Positions 8,168-17,670 of a DNA stretch of 64,000 bases are shown piece by piece. Numbering within the stretch: the first letter of the stretch is position 1; every line of letters begins with the position of its first letter. Both the position numbers and the translations under genes were made by a program. The notes beneath the pieces were generated by a model that saw only the letters and a list, made by a program, of their open reading frames with translations, was not told where the DNA came from and ran no database searches. Source of the stretch: an uncultured Erysipelotrichaceae bacterium (GTDB lineage Bacteria > Bacillota_I > Bacilli_A > RFN20 > CAG-826); contig OMWW01000008.1 in assembly GCA_900314865.1 (NCBI GenBank), positions 1-64,000 on the forward strand, written 5' to 3'.

Positions 8168-10168
8168 TTATTTTACATTCAAGAGTTTGGCGACTTCTTC
8201 TGTGAAATCATTAACAGTTGCTAATTTGCCGTAAAGCTCTTCTGGAATGGTAACATTGAATGAATCTTGAACAGTGGTGATGAGTTCAACATAACTCATT
8301 GAATCTCCACCTAAATCGTTAATCCAATGACCATCATCATCAATTTTAAATTTTGGTAAGATTAAAATCTTGGAGAAGATACCTCTCATTGGTTCTAAAA
8401 CCTTTGCGTTAACTTCGGCGGAGAAAACTTTACTAGTTTTCTTTTCTTTCTTCTGATCGAATGAAATATAGTCTTCAGAGAATGATTCAATCGCTTCTTT
8501 AACAACGAAACGTTTGACCTTCATATTATTAGCGATTGGGAGTTTCTTTCTACAGAAATAGAAGTCTGTAATTTTTGTGCCTTTTGGTAAATCTTGTCCA
8601 ATTTTCTTCATCTCTTCTTTAAGGGTTTCGATTTCCGCATCAGAAATGCTGTTATTGATTTCAACCGCGCAGACAACTTTTTGGTTCTTTGTGCCTTTTT
8701 GATCAACACCTAGGACACAGACATTGAGAACGTTCTTCACTGGCTTAAAGAAAATTTCTAATTCGTCTGGGAAGATGTTCTCACCATCAGAGTTGATGAT
8801 GATATCTTTGATACGACCTTTTAGATAATATCTATTGGTCTTATCGACTTCAGCGATATCTCCAGTAGCGAAATATCCTTCTTCATCGAGCTCAACGTCT
8901 TTTTCAACCCCACCGATGATTTCACGGACATGGGTGATGCCACTCTTAACGAATAATTCACCAGTGTTATCTTTGCTCTTTCCTTTAGGTTTGATTTTGT
9001 AACTTACTCCATGGAATGGGATACCGATGCTACCTTTAAGTCTCATCTCGACTTCTGGAGAAAGTTCAACAGAAGTAATACCAATTTCTGTCATACCATA
9101 TCCATTATATAATGGATAACCAATACCATTGATTGTGGTTTGGGTCTTACTATCAAGATATCCGCCTCCAGAAATACAGAAGCGAACATGATTACCAAGT
9201 AAACTCTTTTGGAGAATTTTTTGGACAGTTTTATATGGACCAGCTTGTTCTTTAGAGATTTTACCAGTGTTAAAACCGATTAATTTATCGATGTATTGTT
9301 TTTTACTTGGTGACTCTAACGCTAATCTTCTTTCTAAACCTTGCGCTAAAGAATCCCAGAATAGTGGGACAGAGAAGATATGAGTGACTTTGAATTTTTG
9401 GCTCACTGATTGTACTTCAGATGGCGCTAAAGAACGGACGAAAACAAAGTTTGCACCGAAATAGAAATACCATAAGAAGGTCGCGATAAAGCCAAAGATA
9501 TGGTGGAATGGAATCATGGCTAAGACCTTGAGGTCTCCCATTGATTTTGGATATAAAAGATCTTTACTTGTTTCTTGGAAGTCTAAAGCGGCTTCGATTT
9601 GGTTACAAAGATTCTCACCATTAAAAATCATTAATTTGACATTGCCAGTAGTGCCACTGGAACAGAAGATTACTTCATTTTCCCAATTTGGAGCAAAGTC
9701 ATAGGTGTGTTGTTCTTCTAAGATGTCTTTAAGAGAGAATTTTGGAACTTCATATTCATAAGTGTCGTCAGTAATAATAGCAATAGCCTTTCCTTGAGCG
9801 ATTAAGTTTTCGGTTCCTTCTTTAGAAGTTCTAGCATCGATAAGGAGTGGTTTGTAACCACACATTAAGATGGCCCAGAAAATTTCTCCCCAGTGTGGTC
9901 CGTTTGCGGCTTTTAAGACGATTGGGACATTTTTTGGCTTTTGAATCATGAAATTCGATAAAATCGAAGCGATTTCAAAAGCGTGCTTTCTAAATAAAGA
10001 ATATTTATATTTTTTGTTCTTGCCTTTAGAGTTCACATAAGTGACGGCAATTCTCTTTTCATTTCTTTTTGTGGATAAGACGAAAATGTCTTCCATTGTT
10101 CTTGATGTATTTTTGAGAAGGTTGGCTTCTGCACATTTCTCTTTAACTTTCTTGTATTCAGGATACAT
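8168..10168 (-). CDS. AMP-forming acyl ligase fused to an acyl carrier domain
   Basis: A 666-residue adenylate-forming enzyme of the acyl-CoA synthetase/NRPS A-domain superfamily. Visible core motifs are SSGTTGNVK (residues about 170-178), YNGYGMTEIG, YFATGD and GRIKDIIINSDGENIFPDE; the C-terminal catalytic lysine region is NNMKVKRF. The last 75 or so residues form a carrier domain with LGGDSMSYVEL, whose Ser (about residue 622) is the expected phosphopantetheine site. The enzyme would activate a carboxylic acid and load it on its own carrier arm. Substrate and acceptor are unknown, and no thioesterase, reductase or transferase is adjacent. It may be co-transcribed with the phosphodiesterase gene 34 bases upstream. 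Confidence 0.88.
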   Translation of the reverse strand: MYPEYKKVKEKCAEANLLKNTSRTMEDIFVLSTKRNEKRIAVTYVNSKGKNKKYKYSLFRKHAFEIASILSNFMIQKPKNVPIVLKAANGPHWGEIFWAILMCGYKPLLIDARTSKEGTENLIAQGKAIAIITDDTYEYEVPKFSLKDILEEQHTYDFAPNWENEVIFCSSGTTGNVKLMIFNGENLCNQIEAALDFQETSKDLLYPKSMGDLKVLAMIPFHHIFGFIATFLWYFYFGANFVFVRSLAPSEVQSVSQKFKVTHIFSVPLFWDSLAQGLERRLALESPSKKQYIDKLIGFNTGKISKEQAGPYKTVQKILQKSLLGNHVRFCISGGGYLDSKTQTTINGIGYPLYNGYGMTEIGITSVELSPEVEMRLKGSIGIPFHGVSYKIKPKGKSKDNTGELFVKSGITHVREIIGGVEKDVELDEEGYFATGDIAEVDKTNRYYLKGRIKDIIINSDGENIFPDELEIFFKPVKNVLNVCVLGVDQKGTKNQKVVCAVEINNSISDAEIETLKEEMKKIGQDLPKGTKITDFYFCRKKLPIANNMKVKRFVVKEAIESFSEDYISFDQKKEKKTSKVFSAEVNAKVLEPMRGIFSKILILPKFKIDDDGHWINDLGGDSMSYVELITTVQDSFNVTIPEELYGKLATVNDFTEEVAKLLNVK

Positions 10169-10202
10169 ATAATGTAGACCTACTTTCCAATTGTTTATAT
10201 TA

Positions 10203-10661
10203 CTATACTTTTAACGAAGATAGAACGTTTTTTGAGCCTAGCTCATAAACTTCTATAACTGCTTCTTCTTCGTTGATATCGATAATTATATATGTTCCAA
10301 GTGTTCCATCTCTTGGCAAAGACACTGATCCAGGACAAATATAGATAATTCCGTCTTCCTCTTCGAGTTTATATCGATGGGTGTGACCATAGATGAAGAA
10401 TTTGACGTCTTTAGCTTCGTCACTCCTTAAAGTCGGGAAGTGCTTCATAAAAACATCTCCTAATGGAGTTTTAATTCTTCTACAGCGATCAAAGTCATAA
10501 TAATCGCAGTTTCCTAAAACAGAATCAAATGGATAAATAACCATCGAAGAAGACTGGCTATCTCCAGCGTGAAGATAGTAATCCATATTTGGATATTGAC
10601 TATATAATTCTTGGAGGATTTCGTCATTTCCATGACTATCACTTACGACAAGGAATTTCAT
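10203..10661 (-). CDS. YfcE/MJ0936-type metallophosphoesterase
   Basis: A 152-residue calcineurin-like phosphodiesterase of the small YfcE family, acting in the cytoplasm on phosphodiesters; the natural substrate is not predictable. Metal-ligand motifs are in order: VSDSHGN near the start, LHAGD, LGNCD and YGHTHRYK followed by ICPGSVSLPRDG. I start it at ATG 10661 (MKFLVVSDSHGN); a longer frame reaching 10850 would run through the divergent fmt promoter and the first part of fmt and its extra residues have no family resemblance. In many Bacilli a YfcE-like gene sits near rph/rdgB, which are absent here. Confidence 0.88.
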   Translation of the reverse strand: MKFLVVSDSHGNDEILQELYSQYPNMDYYLHAGDSQSSSMVIYPFDSVLGNCDYYDFDRCRRIKTPLGDVFMKHFPTLRSDEAKDVKFFIYGHTHRYKLEEEDGIIYICPGSVSLPRDGTLGTYIIIDINEEEAVIEVYELGSKNVLSSLKV

Positions 10662-10687
10662 AATTACTAATAATATATTATTTTGTT

Positions 10688-10716
10688 TTGAGATAGGAAA
10701 GAATTCCAAGTATAAT
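10688..10716 (+). promoter_or_regulatory. fmt promoter
   Basis: TTGAGA (10688-10693) and TATAAT (10711-10716) are spaced 17 bases. Predicted transcription starts about 10723, giving a leader near 17 bases with no obvious Shine-Dalgarno before the fmt ATG. Confidence 0.7.
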
Positions 10717-10739
10717 GTTTTACGGTATATCAAAGATAT

Positions 10740-11678
10740 ATGAACATTAAAGACACTCGAATTATTTTTATGGGAACTCCAGAGATCTCTGCAAGCGTGC
10801 TTGAAGGGCTCATTTCTAATGGCTATAACATTGTCGCTCTTATCGCTCAACCAGATCGTCCAATCGGAAGAAAAAAGATTTTAACTCCAGTTCCTACTAA
10901 AGTAGTTGCTCAAAAATATAATATCCCTGTTTATCAACCAATTAAGATTCGCAAAGAATATGATTTTGTAAATGAATTAAAACCTGATTTAATCCTCACT
11001 CTTGCGTATGGACAAATCGTTCCTCAAGGCCTTTTAGATATCCCATCTTTAGGTGCTTTAAACCTTCATGGAAGCTTGCTTCCAAAATATAGAGGAGCCG
11101 CCCCAATCCAATATGCGCTTTTGAATAACGAAAAGAAAACCGGCATGACGTTAATGAGAATGGTTAAAGAGATGGATGCTGGGGAAATGTTTGCAACTGA
11201 AGAAGTTGATATCGACGAAGATGATAATTCGACTTCTTTATTCAAGAAGATGGGTGAGGCCGCTCTTAGACTTGCCTTAAAGGCGCTACCATTATTTGTT
11301 GAAGGAAAATTACCAGGTATTCCTCAAGATGAATCTTTGGTAACTTTTGCCCCTTCAATCAAACCAGAAGAAGAGAAAATCAATCTTTCAAAATCTAAAG
11401 AAGAAATCGTTGGACAAATAAGAGCTTTGTCCGATGTTCCTGGAGCGTATTTATATATGGGTGAGTTGAAACTCAAAATATATAAAGCGAATGTTAATTC
11501 TTCTGAAGTATTAGGAGAAGTTGGTGAGATTATTAAGGCTGATAAATTAGGCCTACACCTACAAGTTAAAGATGGCGTTATTGCGATTTTAGAACTTCAA
11601 AAAGAAGGTAAGAATCGCATGGACTATAAATCGTTTGTGAATGGTAATCAAAATTTACTAAAAACTGTTTTAAAGTAA
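10740..11678 (+). CDS. fmt: Methionyl-tRNA formyltransferase
   Basis: Fmt formylates initiator Met-tRNA using 10-formyl-THF. The 312-residue protein has the N-terminal Rossmann-type transferase domain (RIIFMGTPEISASVLEGL), the catalytic Asn and His in LNLHGSLLPKYRGAAP, the catalytic Asp in KEMDAGEM, and the C-terminal OB-like tRNA-binding domain. Length is normal. The usual Bacilli neighbours def, priA and rsmB are absent from this locus. The next gene begins on the base after its stop codon, so the nuclease-helicase gene is very likely co-expressed. Confidence 0.96.
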   Translation: MNIKDTRIIFMGTPEISASVLEGLISNGYNIVALIAQPDRPIGRKKILTPVPTKVVAQKYNIPVYQPIKIRKEYDFVNELKPDLILTLAYGQIVPQGLLDIPSLGALNLHGSLLPKYRGAAPIQYALLNNEKKTGMTLMRMVKEMDAGEMFATEEVDIDEDDNSTSLFKKMGEAALRLALKALPLFVEGKLPGIPQDESLVTFAPSIKPEEEKINLSKSKEEIVGQIRALSDVPGAYLYMGELKLKIYKANVNSSEVLGEVGEIIKADKLGLHLQVKDGVIAILELQKEGKNRMDYKSFVNGNQNLLKTVLK

Positions 11679-14021
11679 ATGAAAGAAAGAATCGAATTAA
11701 GCGTCCACCAACTCGTGGACTTTCTTTTAAGAAAAGGCGACATTGATAATCGCGTTTTTAATCGTAGTTCACAAACAGAAGGTAGTCGTTTACATGCAAT
11801 CTATCAATCCAAGCAAGGAAACAATTACATCTCTGAATATCCTTTAAAGCAATCTTTTGTGATTGACGATATTGAAATCACTCTTCAAGGAAGAGCGGAC
11901 GGAATCATCAAAAAGAGTAAAGATGATTACATCATTGATGAAATCAAAACCACAATTATTGATTTAAAAGAATTCCGTGAAGAAAACTTAGAGTGGCATC
12001 TTGGGCAGGCTAAATGCTATGCCTATATGTTTGCCTATGCTCTTAATCTTAATCATATCGGAGTAAAACTAACATATATTCGTCAAGGAAAAGAAAGCGA
12101 AAGATTTGCTGACGATTACATGTTTGTTACTAGTGAGTTGGAAAAAGATATTTACACCTTATTAAATGATTACCTTGCTTTTTATCAAGTAATTATTAGA
12201 TTAAACGAAGAAAGAGATAACACAATTAAGACGTTAGAGTTTCCATTTTCTAATTATCGTAAAGGACAAAAAGAACTCATCAAATATGTTTATGGAACGA
12301 TAAAAAACAAAGAGAAGTTATTTATCGAGGCTCCTACCGGAATTGGAAAGACGATGTCTTGTATATATCCATCAATTAAATATCTTCTTGAAGATAAGGA
12401 GAGCAAAATATTTTATTTGACTGCGAAAGCAACAGGCAAAGAAAACGCTCATCAAGCTCTTTCAATTTTAAAAGATAATGGACTTTCTATCAGCGATATT
12501 ATCATCACTTCAAAAGAAAAGATTTGTTTCAACAAAGATAAAGCGTGTAACCCTGATGAATGCCTTTATGCGATTGGTTACTATAACAAGATTAAAAACG
12601 TCATTAAAGAATCAATTCTTCGATACGATGATTTTGATTATGAAACCATCACCCATATCGCAAATAAGCACATGATTTGTCCATTTGAGTTAGAACTTGA
12701 TTTAAGCCTTTTCTGTGACGTTATTGTTTGTGATTATAACTACGTCTTTGATCCAACCGCTTATATGAAGCGTTATTTTGATGAAAATCCATCACATTAC
12801 ATCATCCTTTTGGACGAGGCTCATAACTTAGTGGAACGTTCAAAAGACATGTATTCGGCTGAATTATCATATTCTGAATTCTTAAAAGCTAAGAAATCAC
12901 AAAGTAGAATCCCTAATCGTAAGATTAAAACCTTCTTAGCTAAACTTAAGTTATTATTTGAAAAGTATTCCTTAGAATACGGAAATGGTAATCACGAGAT
13001 TGAAGATTTATCAGAAGAAGGCTATAAAACTCTTAATAAATTCGTAACTAAATACCAAGAAGTTTCTAAAGAAAACAATAAAGACATCTCCAAGGATTTG
13101 ACTAATTTATATATTGATATCAGTAGATTCCTCAAAATCTCTGAACTTTTATGTGAACGCTTTTTGGTTTATATCAATAAAAGCGAAGATGATTTAAAAA
13201 TCAAAATCCATTGTTTAGATGCCTCAAGATTTTTAGCGGCTACAATGAGTAAAGTTAACTCTACAACTCTATTCTCTGCAACTTTATCTCCAATTTCTTA
13301 TTACATCGACACTCTTGGAGGAGATAAAGAAAACTCTCCAAGTGTAGTTTTAAACTCTCCATTTCCAAAGGAAAATCTCAAACTTTTAATCGCCCCTAAG
13401 ATTTCTACGAGATATAAAAACAGAGATAAAACCTATCAAGAAGTCGCAAATATGCTCCAAACATTTGTTTCTATTAAGAAGGGCAACTATTTTATCTATC
13501 TTCCAAGTTACGAATATTTGGACAACTTACTTAAGGTAATTTCTTTCCCAGAAGATGTTGATGTTTTTGTTCAAGATAGAGAAATGAGTGAAAAAGATAG
13601 AAATGACTTCATTTCTCATTTCAAAGAAGACAAGAATAGATCAACAGTGGGATTGGCAATTATTGGTGGGGCCTTCGGAGAAGGAATTGATCTCGTTGGA
13701 GATTATTTAATCGGAGTAGCTATTGTAGGCATTGGACTACCAAAGATTAATTATGAAAGCAACAAGATAGTGGAATATTATCAAGAAAGTGAAATAAATG
13801 GCTTCAATTACGCCTATACATATCCAGGCATGAATAAAGTTATGCAGGCTGTTGGAAGACTCATTAGAAGCGAAAACGATAAAGGGGCCGCTTTATTAAT
13901 TGATGAAAGATACATGTGGAACGATTATCGTATTCTTTTTAAAAAAGAATGGGAACACTATGAAGTCGTTTATAACGAGAATGATATCAAAGAGAGTCTA
14001 CAAAAGTTTTTCAAAGTCTAA
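11679..14021 (+). CDS. RecB-like nuclease fused to XPD/DinG-type Fe-S helicase
   Basis: A 780-residue two-enzyme fusion. Residues 1-180 resemble a PD-(D/E)XK nuclease of the RecB/Cas4 type: GRADG (Asp about 74), IDEIKTT (Asp87/Glu88 and Lys90) and a following QAKCYAYM. Residues 185-780 form an SF2 helicase: Walker A EAPTGIGKT (217-225), DEAH at about 379-382, a GxGLP-type motif (VGIGLPKINY), and QAVGRLIRSENDKG as the Q/R motif VI. Four cysteines between motifs I and II (about 283, 290, 295, 334) fit the 4Fe-4S site of XPD/DinG helicases. A role in DNA repair or in resolving unusual DNA structures is likely; no partner is known. It lies directly behind fmt without a gap. Confidence 0.85.
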   Translation: MKERIELSVHQLVDFLLRKGDIDNRVFNRSSQTEGSRLHAIYQSKQGNNYISEYPLKQSFVIDDIEITLQGRADGIIKKSKDDYIIDEIKTTIIDLKEFREENLEWHLGQAKCYAYMFAYALNLNHIGVKLTYIRQGKESERFADDYMFVTSELEKDIYTLLNDYLAFYQVIIRLNEERDNTIKTLEFPFSNYRKGQKELIKYVYGTIKNKEKLFIEAPTGIGKTMSCIYPSIKYLLEDKESKIFYLTAKATGKENAHQALSILKDNGLSISDIIITSKEKICFNKDKACNPDECLYAIGYYNKIKNVIKESILRYDDFDYETITHIANKHMICPFELELDLSLFCDVIVCDYNYVFDPTAYMKRYFDENPSHYIILLDEAHNLVERSKDMYSAELSYSEFLKAKKSQSRIPNRKIKTFLAKLKLLFEKYSLEYGNGNHEIEDLSEEGYKTLNKFVTKYQEVSKENNKDISKDLTNLYIDISRFLKISELLCERFLVYINKSEDDLKIKIHCLDASRFLAATMSKVNSTTLFSATLSPISYYIDTLGGDKENSPSVVLNSPFPKENLKLLIAPKISTRYKNRDKTYQEVANMLQTFVSIKKGNYFIYLPSYEYLDNLLKVISFPEDVDVFVQDREMSEKDRNDFISHFKEDKNRSTVGLAIIGGAFGEGIDLVGDYLIGVAIVGIGLPKINYESNKIVEYYQESEINGFNYAYTYPGMNKVMQAVGRLIRSENDKGAALLIDERYMWNDYRILFKKEWEHYEVVYNENDIKESLQKFFKV

Positions 14022-14036
14022 CATAAATGTTATAAT
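14009..14036 (+). promoter_or_regulatory. lepA promoter
   Basis: TATAAT (14031-14036) with a weak TTTCAA (14009-14014) 16 bases upstream. The -10 ends 11 bases before the lepA ATG and there is no ribosome site, so the message would be almost leaderless. Confidence 0.55.
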
Positions 14037-14047
14037 TCACTAAGTTT

Positions 14048-15862
14048 ATGGATTTCGAACAAAAATATACACGTAATTTCTCAATCATCGCTCATATCGA
14101 TCACGGCAAGAGCACTCTTGCGGATCGTATTTTAGAAATGACTGGTGCAATCTCTGAAAGAGAAATGAAGGACCAAATCCTAGATTCCATGGATCTTGAA
14201 AGAGAAAGAGGAATTACCATTAAGCTTAACGCTGTGACATTATCCTACAAAAGTGATGATGGACATACATATATTTTTAACTTAATCGACACTCCAGGGC
14301 ATGTTGACTTCACATACGAAGTTTCTAGATCTTTGGCAGCGTGCGAAGGCGCAGTTTTAGTAGTGGACGCCACTCAAGGTGTAGAAGCCCAAACTCTTGC
14401 AAATGTATATTTAGCAATTGACAATAACTTAGAAATTTTACCTGTTATCAACAAAGTTGATCTTCCTAGCGCTATGCCTGAATGGGCACGCGAAGAAATC
14501 GAAAAGCGTATTGGTATTCCTTCAAGTGAAGCTGTAGAAGTATCTGCCAAAACTGGTTTTCATATCCATGAATTATTAGAATCCATCGTGAAGAATATCC
14601 CAGCGCCAACAGGTGATGAATCAGCCCCATTGAAAGCACTTATCTTTGATAGTTTCTATGATTCTTATCGTGGAGTAGTCATAATGGTGAGAATCAAAGA
14701 AGGCAAGGTTGCTGTTGGGGACCATATTAAATTGATGCAATCTAACAAGGATTACATCATTACTGAACTTGGTATTAGAACACCAGACGAAATTAAATTG
14801 AAAGAACTCAGATGCGGACAAGTCGGATATATATGTGCTCAAATCAAAGATATCAAAGATGTAAGACCAGGTGATACTGTTACTTCTTTTGAAAAGCCGG
14901 CAAGTATTGCCCTTCCTGGATATCGTGATATCAATCCAATGGTCTACTGTGGTCTTTATCCTGTGGATAGTGATGATTATCAAAACTTAAAAGACGCTCT
15001 TGAGAAGCTTTCTTTAAACGACGCTTCACTTCAGTTTGTGCCAGAAACATCACAAGCCTTAGGCTTTGGCTTTAGATGTGGGTTCTTGGGTCTTCTTCAT
15101 ATGGATGTCATTCAAGAAAGACTTGAAAGAGAATATAATATCGACCTTATTTTGACTGCTCCTTCAGTTATTTATCATGTTTATTTAACCAGTGGAGAAA
15201 TGATTCCAATTGATAATCCATCAAAATTACCAGACTCTTCTAAGATTAAATCTATAGAAGAACCATATGTTAAAGCTAGTATCATGACTCCAAAAGAATA
15301 TGTTGGTCCGATTATGGAACTCTGCCAAGAAAAAAGAGGAATCTATGAAGATCTTCAATATTTTGATGACACAAGGATGATTCTTGTTTATGAACTCCCT
15401 CTATCTGAAATTGTTTACAATTTCTTTGATAAGTTAAAGAGCTTCACAAAGGGATATGCTTCCTTTGACTATGAACCATCTATTTATAGAGCTAATGACT
15501 TAATTAAAATGGATGTCATGTTAAATGGCCAAGTGGTGGACGCTCTTAGTAGTATCGTATTCCGTCCACATGCTTATAATAGAGGTTTAGGCATAATTCG
15601 TAGAATTAAAACCGTTATTCCTCGTCAACAATTTGAAATTCCTATTCAAGCCGCAATAGGTGGCAAGATTATTGCACGTGTAGATGTGAAAGCGGTTAGA
15701 AAAGATGTTTTGGCCAAGTGTTATGGCGGAGACATCTCTCGTAAGAAGAAGCTTTTAGAAAAACAAAAAGAAGGCAAGAAGAGAATGAAGAAGGTGGGCT
15801 CTGTAGAAGTGCCACAAGAAGCATTCATGTCTATATTATCTATAGACGACGAAGAAGAATAG
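14048..15862 (+). CDS. lepA: Elongation factor 4 (LepA) GTPase
   Basis: LepA/EF4 is a ribosome-associated GTPase related to EF-G, thought to act in 30S biogenesis or back-translocation under stress. The 604-residue protein shows G1 [10 protein letters not shown]2 ERGITIK, G3 DTPGHVDF, G4 NKVD, domain II, EF-G-like domains ([15 protein letters not shown]) and the LepA-specific C-terminal domain ([34 protein letters not shown]). Length matches the family. hemW follows two genes downstream rather than directly as in B. subtilis. Its TAG stop forms part of the first unit of an 11-base repeat array. Confidence 0.98.
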   Translation: MDFEQKYTRNFSIIAHIDHGKSTLADRILEMTGAISEREMKDQILDSMDLERERGITIKLNAVTLSYKSDDGHTYIFNLIDTPGHVDFTYEVSRSLAACEGAVLVVDATQGVEAQTLANVYLAIDNNLEILPVINKVDLPSAMPEWAREEIEKRIGIPSSEAVEVSAKTGFHIHELLESIVKNIPAPTGDESAPLKALIFDSFYDSYRGVVIMVRIKEGKVAVGDHIKLMQSNKDYIITELGIRTPDEIKLKELRCGQVGYICAQIKDIKDVRPGDTVTSFEKPASIALPGYRDINPMVYCGLYPVDSDDYQNLKDALEKLSLNDASLQFVPETSQALGFGFRCGFLGLLHMDVIQERLEREYNIDLILTAPSVIYHVYLTSGEMIPIDNPSKLPDSSKIKSIEEPYVKASIMTPKEYVGPIMELCQEKRGIYEDLQYFDDTRMILVYELPLSEIVYNFFDKLKSFTKGYASFDYEPSIYRANDLIKMDVMLNGQVVDALSSIVFRPHAYNRGLGIIRRIKTVIPRQQFEIPIQAAIGGKIIARVDVKAVRKDVLAKCYGGDISRKKKLLEKQKEGKKRMKKVGSVEVPQEAFMSILSIDDEEE

Positions 15863-15889
15863 TAATAAATTTAGTATCAAATTAGTAGA
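15860..15889 (+). repeat. TTAGTA array A (11-12 bp period)
   Basis: Three AGTA cores start at 15861, 15873 and 15884 (12 and 11 base steps), each flanked by AT-rich sequence; the last two read TTAGTA. The first core includes the lepA TAG stop. It ends 16 bases before the -35 of the next gene. Same family as arrays at 28814, 38159, 43623 and 58465. Confidence 0.6.
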
Positions 15890-15904
15890 TTTTTGGTTTA
15901 TCTC

Positions 15905-15933
15905 TTGTAAAACAAGTTTGTGTAAAATATAAT
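15905..15933 (+). promoter_or_regulatory. Promoter of the Fic-like gene
   Basis: TTGTAA (15905-15910) and TATAAT (15928-15933) are spaced 17 bases. Predicted transcription starts near 15940, at the AAGAGGT ribosome site serving ATG 15956. This rules out the in-frame ATG at 15932, which lies inside the -10 box. Confidence 0.7.
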
Positions 15934-15955
15934 GTTAGCAAGAGGTAAACTTTTT

Positions 15956-17443
15956 ATGTCTAATAATGATCTCGCGATGCGCTTTACAGAAAACTATTAC
16001 GCAACCAAAAATGAAGTTAGTAAAGAACTTAAAATTTCACTCATCGATGGAGTGTGGGATAAGATTTTATCTTATCGTTCATCTTTTTATCATTATCTTT
16101 CTTTGAAAGGAATTGATAAGAATCCATTAAGAATCTGCCTTTGTCCAACGATTGCCAACAAAGCCAATAACTGTGAGACAAAATTGATTCGTCTTCTAGA
16201 CGATTATCATAAACTTGATCGAGTTAATGGCGACGCTCAATACTTTGAGATGTCCAATTCAATTAAGTGTTTGCAAAACATTGGCGCCAAAAAGAACCTT
16301 GTGAGCGATGAGGAAAACGTTCGTGCAGTAATACATGGTTCTAGACATATCTCTGAACTTGCGAATTATTTAGACGCCTTAAAGTTTGTCGAAAGCAAAT
16401 ATGTTAATGCTTTGGATATGGACTATTTAGCTGAGCTTTATAGTCTTGTTAGCGGAAATTCTGAACTAACCTACTTCTACCGTGAAACAGAACTAGAAGA
16501 CGTGAATAGTTATAGTCCTATTGCACGTGTTTATAAAAGCGCTCCATGTTCTTTAATTAGTCAAATGATGGATGGCTTATTCACTTTTGTTAGTAAGAGC
16601 AACCTCAGCCCATTAAACAAATCATTAGTAGCATTCTATTATATAGAATTTGTTAAACCATTTAAGGATTATAACGATGAAATTGCCGCTTTATTCGCTA
16701 AGAGCGTTCTTGCTCACGATAGATTAAACGAATTCGCAGCTTATTTCCCATTAGAGTCTTTATTAAATGAAAATTCCAATGAAATGAACAAGAAATTTTA
16801 TGAAGTTCAAGTTACTTCTGACTTAACTTATTTCCTCACATACGCATTAAGCTCTACTGATCAACTTATCGATAGAATGCTTGATAACATGGCGGAATAT
16901 TCAACTCAAATCATAAAAAATGATTTCTTCAAATTGGACGAGCCACAAGTTGATGAAGTCAAAGAAGAAATTCATAAAGAAGTTAAAGTTGAAGAAAAAC
17001 CTGTTGAAGAGAAAAAGGAACAACAAGTGGTCGTTAAAGAAGTGATCCGTGAAATCATTAGAGAAGTTCCCGCTCCAGCAGTGCAAGTTGAGCCAAAGAA
17101 AGAAGAAAAACCTGTCGAGCCAACTCCTGTTATTGAAAAAGTAGAAGAGAAACCTTTAGGTTTGGCAGTCTCGTTCATCCAACCAGAACTTGATGAAAAA
17201 ACTGCGTCTAGATTAGAAAGACAACTTCTTGAAATGGACGTTAGATTAAAAAAAGACCAAGCATATTTTTATGCTAGACACTGCACATTAGGCATGTATT
17301 ACACCATAGATCAATATAAGAAAGCCACTAAGTGTGTTTACGAAACTGCAAGAACTTCTATGGAAAAACTTGTAGAATATGGGTATTATAAGAAAATGCA
17401 AGCAGGCAAAAAGTTTGTCTACACTCCTGTAGATAGAAAGTGA
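15956..17443 (+). CDS. Degenerate Fic-domain-like protein with charged linker and winged helix
   Basis: A 495-residue protein I recognise only in outline. Residues up to about 310 are helical and contain FVKPFKDYNDEIAALFAKSVL, which aligns with the Fic signature HPFxDGNGRxxR but lacks the catalytic His, the Gly-Asn-Gly and the Arg. Residues about 320-400 are a low-complexity Glu/Lys/Pro/Val linker. The C-terminal 75 residues (YTIDQYKKATKCVYETARTSMEKLVEYGYYKK) look like a winged helix of the kind often found behind Fic domains. It may therefore be a non-AMPylating, DNA- or protein-binding Fic relative. The ATG at 15956 follows AAGAGGT. A small membrane gene and hemW follow. Confidence 0.6.
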   Translation: MSNNDLAMRFTENYYATKNEVSKELKISLIDGVWDKILSYRSSFYHYLSLKGIDKNPLRICLCPTIANKANNCETKLIRLLDDYHKLDRVNGDAQYFEMSNSIKCLQNIGAKKNLVSDEENVRAVIHGSRHISELANYLDALKFVESKYVNALDMDYLAELYSLVSGNSELTYFYRETELEDVNSYSPIARVYKSAPCSLISQMMDGLFTFVSKSNLSPLNKSLVAFYYIEFVKPFKDYNDEIAALFAKSVLAHDRLNEFAAYFPLESLLNENSNEMNKKFYEVQVTSDLTYFLTYALSSTDQLIDRMLDNMAEYSTQIIKNDFFKLDEPQVDEVKEEIHKEVKVEEKPVEEKKEQQVVVKEVIREIIREVPAPAVQVEPKKEEKPVEPTPVIEKVEEKPLGLAVSFIQPELDEKTASRLERQLLEMDVRLKKDQAYFYARHCTLGMYYTIDQYKKATKCVYETARTSMEKLVEYGYYKKMQAGKKFVYTPVDRK

Positions 17444-17451
17444 GTATCATT

Positions 17452-17670
17452 ATGTCAGACGGTTTAAAAATCTTCCTAGTAGTTCTTGGTGTTGTTGTTG
17501 CCATTGCCTTAATTGCGTTCTCAATTTATATGTATTTAAAACCACGTTTAAAACGTGATGATAAACCAACCGAAGAACAAATCCTTCATGAAGAGATGGA
17601 TCGCGTTCTCAAACCAATTGATGACGAAGAGACTGCGAAAGCAATCGAACAATATAAGGATGAAGATTAA
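17452..17670 (+). CDS. Small membrane protein, unknown
   Basis: A 72-residue protein with one N-terminal membrane helix (LKIFLVVLGVVVAIALIAFSIYMYL), then a basic stretch (KPRLKRDDK) and an acidic helical tail. I do not recognise a family. The topology suggests an anchor with a short cytoplasmic tail. ATG 17452 is used because GTGAG precedes it; the GTG at 17440, overlapping the previous stop, is an alternative. Its last 11 bases overlap the hemW start. Confidence 0.6.
   Translation: MSDGLKIFLVVLGVVVAIALIAFSIYMYLKPRLKRDDKPTEEQILHEEMDRVLKPIDDEETAKAIEQYKDED

Noticed and set aside
10662..10850. Long N-terminal extension of the phosphodiesterase
   Set aside because: It runs across the divergent fmt promoter and start. 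MKFLVVSDSHGN at 10661 is the family start.
15932..15955. Earlier ATG of the Fic-like gene
   Set aside because: It lies inside the TATAAT -10 box, upstream of the predicted transcription start.
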